DNA of 64,000 bases from JBMNIZ01 sp050951405 (lineage in GTDB: Bacteria > Bacillota > DULZ01), in the NCBI GenBank assembly GCA_050951405.1, contig JBMNIZ010000005.1, forward strand, positions 49,258 through 113,257. Reading direction: 5' to 3'. This document shows positions 55,090-63,531 of this stretch, piece after piece. The notes beneath the pieces are model-generated. The model did not search any database. It saw only the letters and a program-made list of their open reading frames with translations, and had not been told where the DNA came from. Each line of letters starts with the position of its first letter. The stretch's first letter is position 1. The translations under genes and the position numbers were made by a program.

Positions 55090-55326
55090 TTACCTGGATC
55101 CGCCTCCAGGACTTTGTTGCGTTCCTGCAGCCGAGCTTTGGTAGGCTTGAATCATTTTCCGGACCATGTTTCCACCCACGGCTCCGTTCAAACGGGAAGG
55201 AACATCTCCCAAGTATCCCTGATAATTGGGGATACCTATTTCAGCAGCGGTCTCAAACTTGAGTTGATCCATAGCCTGACGCGCTTGCGGAACTACCAGG
55301 GTATTACTTCTTTGTCCTTGTGCCAT
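55090..55326 (-). CDS. Alpha/beta-type small acid-soluble spore protein
   Basis: A 78-residue SASP. The GPR cleavage region KFETAAEIGIPN (about 23-34) and DNA-binding GAVGGNMVRKMIQAYQ (about 48-63) are typical. These proteins coat spore DNA and are digested on germination. AAAGGAGGTGA precedes the ATG. A forespore-type promoter lies upstream. Confidence 0.95.
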   Translation of the reverse strand: MAQGQRSNTLVVPQARQAMDQLKFETAAEIGIPNYQGYLGDVPSRLNGAVGGNMVRKMIQAYQSSAAGTQQSPGGGSR

Positions 55327-55353
55327 TGTTTCACCTCCTTTAGCTGGTGGTTT

Positions 55354-55382
55354 TAGTATAACTCGAGACGGTACTTTTATGC
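55354..55382 (-). promoter_or_regulatory. Sigma-G type promoter for the SASP gene
   Basis: On the minus strand GCATA (55382-55378), 17 bases and TATACTA (55360-55354), close to the forespore consensus GHATR and CATNHTA (one mismatch). Position about 30 bases before the SASP start codon fits. Confidence 0.6.
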
Positions 55383-55425
55383 CTTTCGCTCTCTAGAAGT
55401 ATTTCCCTCGTTTACTGCCAATTAA

Positions 55426-55674
55426 CTACTCCTGCCTCTGTTGCTCGTATCTGGCAGTACCTTCACGCCCCTGAAGACAACAAAACCGGCAGCGGTTTCC
55501 TCCTGGCCGCGTAATTAACGCAATCTCCTGGCAGCAAGCTTTTTCCCCGTCTTTCAGGACTTGAATGGTTTCATCATCACGGTCCAAGATCGCTGCTTTC
55601 CAGTCCATCAGCTTCAGCAGAGTACAATTCTTCTCTCCGATGCCTCTTGTGGGCACTTTTTTCTGCTCTTCCAC
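55426..55674 (-). CDS. Small hypothetical protein
   Basis: An 82-residue frame from a GTG with no strong ribosome site. Codon use looks coding. It has a Cys-Cys pair (about 47) and CRFCC (about 62-66), which could bind metal. I do not recognise a family. It lies between the SASP gene and the 3' end of recG, in a stretch with many frameshifts, so it may be a fragment of a longer gene. Confidence 0.35.
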   Translation of the reverse strand: MEEQKKVPTRGIGEKNCTLLKLMDWKAAILDRDDETIQVLKDGEKACCQEIALITRPGGNRCRFCCLQGREGTARYEQQRQE

Positions 55675-55789
55675 ATCGGACTTTTCGACCCATCACCAGT
55701 CACTCTCCGATCTATTACAGATATGCCGCCAGGTTCATCACGTAGCCGCATTATTCTTAAGAATGTCCAAAAAGAAAAAAGCTATTCAC

Positions 55790-57940
55790 CTATCGAATAG
55801 CCATTTTTTCAGTAAAAAGCCAAAGAATTTCTAAGGATGAAAATCTCCAAATTTTTCCTGCGCAAATCTCGATCAAATCCCTGTATTGGGGCAGATGTGG
55901 CATTTTCCCCAATTCTCTCTGGCCTGCTACCCGAGCAGCTTCCAAAAGCTGGTAATCACGCAAATAGATTGGCCGCCTTAAAGGACGGCAAGCCATGCTG
56001 CCGGACCCCGAAAAAATCCCCCGGACCGCGCAGCCTCAGGTCTTCCTCCGCCAGCTGAAAGCCATTGTCAGTAGCTGGTCATGATCTTGATCCGCCTTTT
56101 CCCTTCCCGCGTTTTAGGCCTGCCCATCAGCAGGCAGTAGGACTGATAAGGCCCCCTGCCAATCCGGCCCCTCAGCTGGTGCAGCTGGGCCAAGCCAAAA
56201 CGCTCGCAGCCATTGATCAGCATCACCGAGGCGTTGGGGACATCCACTCCTACCTCAACCACGGAGGTGGCCACCAGAATGTCCAATTGATGCCGGCGGA
56301 AAGTCCTCCATGACCTCCTCCTTCCGGCCAGGAGGCATTTTGCCGTAGACAGTCCCGATCCGGTAGGAGCGAAAATAGCCTTTGCTGCAATTCCTCAGCC
56401 ATCTGGAGAGCCGCTTCCGCCTCGATTTTTTCCGAATCCTCCACCAGAGGGCAGACAATGTAAACCTGCCTTCCCTGGATCCAATTGCTTTTTGATAAAG
56501 CCATAGGCCTGATCCCGTTTGCTTTCGGGAACATAGCGGGTAACCACCGGTCGCCTGCCTGGGGGCAATTCATCGATTACAGAAAAATCCAGGTCCCCAT
56601 AAAAGGTCAAGGCCAGGGTCCGGGGAATGGGAGTGGCCGTCATCACCAGATAGATCCGGAGCTCTTTTACCCTTTTCCAGGAGCACGGCCCGCTGGGCAA
56701 CTCCGAACTTGTGCTGCTCATCAATGACCACCAGCCCCAAGCTTGGCGAAATCAATATTCTCCTGGAGCAGGGCATGGGTGCCGATGACCAGCTCAGTCT
56801 CTCCCCGATGCTCAAGGAGAGACGCAGCCTCTTTCTTTTCCTCTTCATTGAGGCTCCCGGTCAACAGTGCCATTTTGATGCCTAAAGGTTCCAGCTTGGC
56901 CTTAAGATTTAAGAAATGTTGTTCCGCCAGTATTTCCGTCGGCGCCATCAAAACTCCCTGAAAGCCGTTGTCCAAGGCTTTCAGAAGAGCAAAAGTAGCA
57001 ACCACTGTTTTCCCTGACCCTACATCTCCCTGCAGCAGCCTGGTCATAGCCCATTCTTGCTCCATATCCCGGAAGATGTCCCTGACAGCTTTCTTTTGCG
57101 AGGGGGTCAGGGAAAAGTCCAGAGCTGCCCAATACCTCTTCACCAACCTGCCGGTTTTCTCGTGTCTAATGCCCTTTTTCTGCCGGATCAACATTTTACC
57201 GCTGAGCAAGCGCAATTGAACCAGAAGCAACTCCTCATAAGCCAGACGCTTTCTGCACTGTTCCGCTTCCTGGGGATCTTTGGGAAAATGAACCCCACAT
57301 AAAGCTTGAGAGAAGGCCCCAGGCTGAAATCCGCTGCGCAGCTCCGCCGGCAATACATCGGGAACTAGGGGAGCATACTGTTCCAAAGCATGATAAATGA
57401 GTTTGCGCAAGAAACGCTGGGAAAGACCTGCAGTCAGAGGGTAAACAGGAACAATGCGGCCGGAATGGATCCGATCAGTTCCTCGGCAAAAGGTTCAAAA
57501 TCAGTGACCCGAATCTCCTTCTGAAAAAACTGCTGCCGAAGAGTACCGGTAATTAGCCATTCCGTACCTTCCAGCAAAGACTTTCGCAGGTAGCCCTGAT
57601 TGAACCACACCCCATAAGCCCGTCCGGAACCGTCACTGATCAAAGCTTTCAAGACGGTTAAATTAGGGCGTGGCCGGCTCTCTTCCACCCCCAAAACCCG
57701 CCCGCAAATAGTCACCTGCTGTCCAGGCACCGCATCGGCAATGCTGACAATCCGGCGCCGGTCTTCATAGCGAGCCGGCAAATGAAACAACAGGTCTTCT
57801 ACCGTGGAAATCCCCAATCGGGCCAGGAGCCTGGACCGCTGAGGTCCCACACCCGGTAAAAATCGAACCGGCAGCTTCAGGCCGGTTTCATGCTCATTTT
57901 TCCCTTGCCCCGGTTTTTCCAATAATTTGCCGGACTGCAC
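55790..57940 (-). pseudogene. recG: ATP-dependent DNA helicase RecG (multiple frameshifts)
   Basis: RecG rescues stalled replication forks. N-terminal wedge domain in frame (57940-57434) with LPVRFLPGVGPQRSRLLARLG and the OB fold. Helicase domain 1 (57410-56721) has LLQGDVGSGKTVVATFALL and the MAPTEILAEQHF motif; DEQH appears near 56720 (VVIDEQHKFGV). TATPIPRTLAL, VATSVVEVGVDVPNASVM and QLHQLRGRIGRG follow in other frames, and the C terminus ends at 55790. At least six shifts separate these pieces within about 2.15 kb, the normal length for the gene. Confidence 0.87.
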
Positions 57941-57949
57941 TCTATCACC

Positions 57950-59612
57950 TTATTCCAAAGCGAAAATATAATGATACAAGGGTTGGCCTCCTTCATGCAC
58001 TTCTATTTCCAAAGAGGGATACTTTTCCTCGATTGCTCGTATCAAAGCAGCAGCATGTTCCGCTGACACATCTTCCCCGTAGAAAACACTTAATAACTCC
58101 CCTTCAGCTGCCCCCAGCTTGACCAAAAGTTCCAGGGCCACTTCTTCATGGGAGGAACCTTTGGTGACGATCTGGCCGTCTGCCAACCCGATAATTTCAC
58201 CTTTGGCTAATGGACAATCCATTCAACTGGGAATCTCTCACCGCATAAGTCATTTCCCCGCTTTTGATAGTGGTCAAGCGCCGCCGCCATTTTCTGTTGG
58301 TTATCCTCCAACTCCTTCTTCCGGGTTATAAACCAACATGGCGGCCAGGGCCTGGGCAAAATTCTTGCTAGGAATACCACCGCCACCTGCAGGCCTTGCT
58401 CGGAAGCCAGCTGCTGGGCTTGCTCAGCTGCCAGAATAATGTTTTTATTATTCGGTAAGACCAAGACCCGCTCCGCCCCGCTTTGTTTAATCCCGGCAAG
58501 AAGATCCTGGGTACTGGGATTCATGGTTTGGCCTCCGGGGACGATCACATCTACCCCCAGGCTTTTTAAGATGTCTTCCAACCCTTCTCCGGCAGTCACA
58601 GCCACTACTCCCATTGGTTTGGAATTACGCACCATGGGTCCAACTGGGCCCTAAGCCGTCTCCTCCCGGTGCTGGTCTTCCATATTATCAATCTTGATGT
58701 CGTGCATGGTCCCCAAATTGGCCGCACAGCTCCAATACCCCGCCGGGATGGTTGGTATGAATGTGCACCTTCAGCAGGTCCTTTTCCCCAACCACCAATA
58801 AGGCTGTCCCCCAAACCCATCAATTGGCGTTTTAAAGCGCTTCCCCAGGCATCTCCCGGCCTTTGATGATCAACTCCGTACAGTATTTGAACTGCCAGCG
58901 GGCTACTGGTCAGAAAAGACCTCTCCCCGCAGCCGGGATGGACATCCGAAGCATCGTCATCCAGCTCCTTCCCCCCGGCGAACTTCCTGGAAATCGGGAG
59001 ACAAGCTTTTGATCATTCCCTGCAAAATAAAAATAAGTCCCTGCCCGCCGGCATCCACCACACCGGCCTCTGCCAGAACAGGCAGCATTTGAGGGCGTTT
59101 TTCCTCAGAGCATTATTTCCCGGCCTCTAAGGCAGCTTCCAACACCTGGAGGCAGTCATCGCTTGCTCTTGGCTTCTTCCAAGCGCACCTTTGGCCGCAC
59201 TCCGGGCCACCGTCAAAATGGTCCCTTCCACCGGCTTGATGACCGAGCGGTAGGCAATCTCCACCGCTTTTTGCAGGGCCGCCGCCAAGCCGAGCCGCAT
59301 CCAGACTCCTGGTCTCCAAGCTGGCTGAAGCCCCTGAGCAACTGAGACAAAATAACTCCCGAGTTTCCCCTGGCCCCCATTAAGGCACCGTTAGCCAGAG
59401 CTTTCAACAAAACCGGCGCCATCTTCCGTGACCGTTTTCTCCATTTCCCCTACGGCAGCCGCCAGCGTTAAATGCATATTGGTACCCGTATCTCCATCAG
59501 GTACGGGGAAAACGTTCAGAGAATCCACAAATGACTTGTTCTCTCCTAGAACCCTCGTCGCCTCTTGAAAAGCCCGCCGCAGCTGTCCAACCTCTAAATG
59601 CTTGTACTCCAA
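57950..59612 (-). pseudogene. fakA: Fatty acid kinase A / DAK2-domain protein FakA (YloV; multiple frameshifts)
   Basis: FakA phosphorylates fatty acids bound to FakB (DegV) proteins. The N terminus in frame has the DhaL-type site VFPVPDGDTGTNMHLTL (about 36-52), then shifts several times through 59400-58640. A middle frame (58635-58210) has GEGLEDILKSLGVDVIVPGGQTMNPST. The C terminus (58220-57950) has LLSVFYGEDVSAEHAAALI and ends HEGGQPLYHYIFALE. TTG 59612 after AGGAGG is the likely start. It lies between asp23 and recG, the conserved yloU-yloV-recG order. Confidence 0.85.
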
Positions 59613-59626
59613 AACCGGCAACCTCC

Positions 59627-59985
59627 TCAACCCATCACTTTTACGCCCTGGACGATGATATTCACCTTATCAACTTTAATGCCCGCACCCTGTTCTACCG
59701 CATAGCGAATCTTTTCCATGGCATTCAGGGCCACTTCGGATATTTTCGGGCCGTAAGCCTACCACTATATATACATCTATTTCCACGCGGCTGCCGGTAC
59801 TGCGCACGTTAATCCCTTTGCGCAGGGCCTCCATCCCTAAAAGCTCGGCAATGCCGTCCTGGAGCTTTTGGGAAGCCATTCCCACCAAGCCCATAACACT
59901 CCAAGGCCGCGCAACCGGCAATAGTGGCGATCACGTTATCCGTAACAGTAATTCTCCCCAACTCATTCTCTTGAACAAAAGCCAT
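59627..59985 (-). pseudogene. yloU: Asp23/Gls24 family protein (YloU; two frameshifts)
   Basis: Starts MAFVQENELGRITVTDNVIA, the Asp23 signature. A one-base shift near 59900 moves to GLVGMASQKLQDGIAELLG...VEIDVYIVV, and another near 59755 to GPKISEVALNAMEKIRYAVE ending QGVKVMG. Corrected length is about 119 residues. Its place before fakA and recG is conserved. Confidence 0.82.
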
Positions 59986-60009
59986 TAGGGCTTCTACCCC
60001 CTTTCTTGG

Positions 60010-60210
60010 CTATTGGTTCGCTTCCAATAACCTGTTCAGATCATCTAATAGTTGTTCCAAATCCAATCCGTGTTGTTTAGCCGCATCTTCCACAGTCTCT
60101 GCCGCCGCTCCCATACAGCGCACACAGGCCATTCCCCTGGATAGCAAATAGTCACGTGTCTCAGGGTAAAGCTGCATCAATTCCAAGAGAGACATATCTT
60201 TAGTGATCAT
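60010..60210 (-). CDS. DUF1858 domain protein
   Basis: A 66-residue protein beginning MITKDMSLLELMQLYPETRD, with a conserved Cys pair in GMACVRCMGAAAETVEDAAKQHG (about 26-48). This matches the DUF1858 (hybrid-cluster-associated disulfide) domain found in anaerobes, possibly redox-active. The ATG at 60210 follows GGGGAGG; the longer open frame upstream lacks support. Confidence 0.82.
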   Translation of the reverse strand: MITKDMSLLELMQLYPETRDYLLSRGMACVRCMGAAAETVEDAAKQHGLDLEQLLDDLNRLLEANQ

Positions 60211-60392
60211 CCCACTACCTCCCCTATAGTTCTGATCTGATTTTATTCTCCCCCCCGCTTTGCAAAGGAAAACCCCCGTCTGCTTTTTTCGGTTCGAGGT
60301 CAACGGACGAACGACAGTTATATTTTCCACGTAAAGCTCTTTATTCCCTGCCTTCCGGCGGGTTTTCTTCCAAAGATTTTCCCGGCAGCCGG

Positions 60393-61605
60393 TAAGTTGT
60401 AAAATTAATTGCCGCATTTAATAAAAAATAGAGACTCAAGGCTAAACCTCTGATATGTTTAAGGTAACTACGCTTAAAAACATAAAGGAGGCAAAGCACA
60501 TGAGTCAACTCAATTGTACCACGACTTCCCGCCGCTTTAAACACATCACTGTAAAAGAACGCTATCAGATTGAAATTCTTCTAAAGGAGAAGAAGTCACC
60601 CAGCGAGATAGCAAAGCTGTTAGGCAAGCATAAGCGAACCATCAAACGTGAGATTGCCCGTGGAACTGTCAGGATGCTGAGAAGCGACCTGGTTTATGTT
60701 GATAGATACTGTGCAGATACAGCAGAGCGAATATACCGGGAGAGAGCTGCTAATAAGGGAGCATGCTTAAAGATCGGTCATGACCATGGACTAGCCGATT
60801 ACATTGAAAAAAAGATTATCAAAGAGGGATATACCCCTGACGCAGTCATTGGCGAAATCCGGGCAAAAGGCTTAAAATTTAAGACTAGTATATGCACAAA
60901 AACGCTCTATAACTATATCGACAAAGAAGTATTTGCAAATATAACAAATAAAAACCTTCCAGTAAAACGAGTACCTAAAAAAAATCGCCATAAGAGGGTA
61001 CGAGTTGCCCACAACAATCTAAAAGGCAGAAGCATTGAAGAAAGACCTGCGGCAGCTAATACTCGTGAAGAAGCCGGCCATTGGGAGATGGATTGTGTTG
61101 TAAGCGGCAAAGGGAAAGGCAAAGCCGCACTCTTAGTTCTAACAGAACGCAAGTTTAGAAAAGAGATTATCCGAAAGATGCCGGAAAAGACACAGAAATC
61201 AGTGAAGAAAACGCTGGATAGGCTTGAAAGAGAGTACGGAGCACGCTTTTCAGAAGTGTTCAAAACCATTACGGTAGATAACGGAAGCGAGTTTCTTAAC
61301 AGTGTAGAATTAGAGAGTTCAATCAGAAAGCCGGGCACTCATCGGACTAAAATCTATTATGCTCACCCATTCAGCGCATGGGAACGTGGGTCCAATGAAA
61401 ATGCTAATAAGCTAATACGTCGGTTTATTCCAAAGGGCACAGATATCAGCAAGCTTAAACAGAAAGATATTAGGCGAATTGAGAACTGGATGAATAATTA
61501 CCCAAGAAAAATTCATGGATATAAATCTGCCAATGAGATGGCAAAGATGGCAGTATAATCAGAGGATGCCAAAATATGGGTGGCAATTAAACTTGCAATT
61601 CCCCC
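60393..61605 (+). mobile_element. IS30-family element, copy 2 (intact)
   Basis: 1213 bp, the same as copy 1 after correcting two single-base losses. Terminal inverted repeats share TTAATTGCC and flanking bases. The transposase is intact. No target duplication is evident at its borders. It points opposite to copy 1, so the two copies bracket 28 kb as inverted repeats. Confidence 0.9.
60500..61558 (+). CDS. IS30-family transposase
   Basis: 352 residues from the ATG after AAAGGAGGCAAAGCAC. N-terminal helix-turn-helix of the IS30 type (KERYQIEILLKEKKSPSEIAKLLGKHKRTIKREI, about 14-48). Integrase core with Asp in HWEMDCVVSGKGK (about 200), Asp in FKTITVDNGSEFLN (about 260) and Glu in WERGSNENANKLIRRFIPKGTD (about 296). 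Intact, so potentially active. Confidence 0.95.
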   Translation: MSQLNCTTTSRRFKHITVKERYQIEILLKEKKSPSEIAKLLGKHKRTIKREIARGTVRMLRSDLVYVDRYCADTAERIYRERAANKGACLKIGHDHGLADYIEKKIIKEGYTPDAVIGEIRAKGLKFKTSICTKTLYNYIDKEVFANITNKNLPVKRVPKKNRHKRVRVAHNNLKGRSIEERPAAANTREEAGHWEMDCVVSGKGKGKAALLVLTERKFRKEIIRKMPEKTQKSVKKTLDRLEREYGARFSEVFKTITVDNGSEFLNSVELESSIRKPGTHRTKIYYAHPFSAWERGSNENANKLIRRFIPKGTDISKLKQKDIRRIENWMNNYPRKIHGYKSANEMAKMAV

Positions 61606-61630
61606 TACAACACTGAAAAACCGAAAAGAG

Positions 61631-61659
61631 TTGACGAAAGAAAGTTTTAGCTTTATAAT
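61631..61659 (+). promoter_or_regulatory. Sigma-A promoter for tRNA-Trp
   Basis: TTGACG (61631-61636), 17-base spacer, perfect TATAAT (61654-61659), 15 bases before the tRNA. It begins 26 bases after the end of IS30 copy 2. Confidence 0.85.
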
Positions 61660-61674
61660 GAATATTGCTAACGC

Positions 61675-61750
61675 AGGGGAGTAGCTCAACTGGTAGAGTA
61701 GCGGACTCCAAATCCGTTGGTTGCGGGTTCGAATCCTGTCTCCCCTGCCA
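61675..61750 (+). tRNA. trnW: tRNA-Trp (CCA)
   Basis: A 76-nt cloverleaf: acceptor arms AGGGGAG/CTCCCCT, D loop AGCTCAACTGGTAGAGTA, anticodon loop CTCCAAA with anticodon CCA, T arm GCGGG-TTCGAAT-CCTGT and encoded CCA end. In many Firmicutes this tRNA precedes secE-nusG; here the downstream side is occupied by transposases. Confidence 0.96.
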
Positions 61751-61763
61751 GTTACTATTGATG

Positions 61764-61793
61764 AAAAAAGGCTCTATCTTTTTCGATAGAGCC
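61764..61793 (-). terminator. Terminator between tRNA-Trp and the IS1182 gene
   Basis: On the minus strand GGCTCTATC, a 6-base loop and GATAGAGCC are followed by six T. It serves the leftward IS1182 transposase transcript and may also end the tRNA transcript from the other side. Confidence 0.8.
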
Positions 61794-61818
61794 TTCAGAC
61801 TGTAGACAAAAATGGCCT

Positions 61819-61992
61819 TTAGGAAGCAAAACCTAAAGGCCAAATTCTTTTTAAACATAAAATTGCTGAAATATTAGAGAGCACCTCCTGCAGCGGGGAG
61901 GTTGTGGGCGGTAATGTCCGTTGTTTCCGCTTCCACATGGCCAGCTTTTTCAGATTCATGCATGCAAAAAGAAGCGTGAGATAGTGCTGCAC
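61819..61992 (-). pseudogene. IS1182-family transposase, C-terminal part
   Basis: The frame begins HYLTLLFACMNLKKLAMWKR and ends at the TAA at 61819. It continues exactly from the part at 63524-64000 once bases 61993-63531 (the IS256-family insert plus one octamer) are removed: GLRKVQ joins HYLTLLFA in frame. The stop codon lies inside a GGCCTTTAGG/CCTAAAGGCC hairpin (61814-61841). Confidence 0.88.
61985..61992. repeat. Left copy of 8-bp target duplication
   Basis: TGCTGCAC, repeated at 63524-63531, flanks the second IS256-family element. One copy restores the IS1182 frame. Confidence 0.87.
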
Positions 61993-62095
61993 GGAAGTGT
62001 AAATTATTTTGTGTAAATGGATTTGTTCCTTAAAGCTTTGTTTACTGGCTTAGCATTAGTTTAACATAAATTGGGAATAATATTCATGGCTCTTA

Positions 62096-62243
62096 CCTAT
62101 CAGGGGGATAGGGCAATGCCGGAGGGCAACCCGAGCGCCTGTTAGGGTTCTCCTGAGGATAGGGGTGGCTTTTTGCTGCCCCTTTACCGATCCTTTAAAT
62201 ATCCTTGGGAGAACAAAAGCGATAAACTCTGGGGCGAAGCCCC
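62096..62243 (-). ncRNA. Structured non-coding tail of the second IS256-family element
   Basis: Directly after the transposase stop come GGGGC-GAA-GCCCC (62231-62243), an 8-bp GU-containing hairpin GGGGTGGC/GCTGCCCC (62162-62182), an outer stem CCTATCAGG/CCTG-AG-GATAGG (62096-62163), and two inner hairpins TGCC/GGCA and AACCC/GGGTT. The region has no gene. It occupies the same place as the folded tail of the first IS256-family element although the sequence is different. Confidence 0.45.
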
Positions 62244-62248
62244 AAAAG

Positions 62249-63473
62249 TTATATTATTAACCCTGGTTTTATTCGATCCCTGAAATAGATGGCAAACTGT
62301 GAGATACAACTCCCCCAATCTTTTAATGGCATGGTCCATTTTTTATAAATATCCATGGTAGCCAGATATAGACTATTTTAATTAACGCTTCATCGTTTGG
62401 ATAAGCTGTCTTGGTTTTGGTGACTTTCCTTAATTGTCGGTGATAACCTTCAATGATGTTGGTAGTGTAAATCATCTTTCGTATTTCATGGGGATATTTG
62501 AAGTAAGTAGTTAATTCTGACCAATTATTCTCCCAGGAACGAATTATAATTGGGTATTTGTTACTCCATTTTTCTTTAAATTCCCCAAAGGCAAACTCTG
62601 CTTCTTCCAAGGTTAAAGCCTGATAAACTTTTTTCAGATCCGCCATTATTTCCTTCTTGTGTTTGTAAGGTACATACTTTAATGAGTTACGGATCTGGTG
62701 GATTACGCATAATTGGAGCTCTGTTTGAGGAAAAACAGCGTTAATTGCCTCAGAAAAGCCGGCTAAACCATCTTTGCAAGCAATTAGGATATCCTCAACA
62801 CCACGATTTTTCAGTTCATTGCAAACATTGAGCCAAAACTTTGCACTTTCATGTTCTCCTACCCAAATACCGAGTATTTCTTTATGACCTTCCAGGTTGA
62901 TACCTAAAACGCTGTAGGCTGCCTTATTAACAATACGGCTGTCCTGGCGCACTTTAAAGTGAATGGCATCAAGGAATACTATTGGGTAGATTCGGTCCAG
63001 CGGCCGGGATTGCCACTCAGCAATCATAGGCAGTATTTTATCTGTGACCTTACTGACCATAGTAGGGGATACATCAATACCATAGATATCCTGCATGTGT
63101 TTTTCTATATCCCTGGTAGACAAACCTTTAGCATACTAGCAATAATTTGGTCTTCTAATTGGTTAGATGTGTTCTCGTATTTCTTGACAATCTGAGGCTC
63201 AAATTCCCCGTTACGATCTCTGGGAACTTCAATTTCAGTTTGTCCAAACCTTGTTTTTACCGTCTTCTTGCTGTAACCGTTTCGGCTGTTACCGCTGTTA
63301 TTACCGACTGGATCATGTTTTGCGTAGCCAAGGTGCTCCTCCATTTCTGCTTCAAAGATTTGCTGCAGGGTCTCTTTAAAAAGGTCTTTTAGCTTTTCAT
63401 GGATGTCATCCATACTACGGCAGCTTTGGCTAATTCTTTTGCCAATAATGATTTGTTTTGCATAAATGGTCAT
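62249..63473 (-). pseudogene. IS256-family transposase (two frameshifts)
   Basis: About 407 codons. N-terminal part to EDQIIASM (63132), then a 4-base shortfall in a TATG tandem; the next frame starts at LSTRDIEKHMQDIYGIDVSP. Catalytic Asp in PIVFLDAIHFKVRQD, Asp in ILIACKDGLAGFSEAI and Glu in TTNIIEGYHRQLRKVTK are visible. A 2-base surplus at about 62366 changes frame again; the family C terminus LATMDIYKKWTMPLKDW...FAIYFRDRI continues to 62249. It is probably inactive unless these are sequence errors. Confidence 0.88.
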
Positions 63474-63523
63474 CTCCTTTTATTGGATAGTATTACCATT
63501 TACACAAAACTTTTTACGCTCTC

Positions 63524-63531
63524 TGCTGCAC
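63524..63531. repeat. Right copy of 8-bp target duplication
   Basis: Second TGCTGCAC, next to the right end of the second IS256-family element; see 61985-61992. Confidence 0.87.

Larger units (their letters stand above)
61993..63523 (-). mobile_element. Second IS256-family element (1531 bp), inserted in an IS1182 transposase gene
   Basis: The ends form a 28-base inverted repeat with 22 matches, both including TTTTGTGTAAATGG. It is flanked by TGCTGCAC duplications. It carries a transposase distinct from that at 4761 and a 256-base non-coding segment after the transposase stop. Confidence 0.9.

Noticed and set aside
60341..60544. Minus-strand ORF at the left end of IS30 copy 2, also present at 32075-32281 in copy 1
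   Set aside because: It spans the terminal repeat and the transposase ribosome site antisense; identical because the IS is duplicated, not because it is a gene.
60393..61605. Target duplication around IS30 copy 2
   Set aside because: The flanks CCCGGCAGCCGG and TACAACACTG share no convincing repeat.
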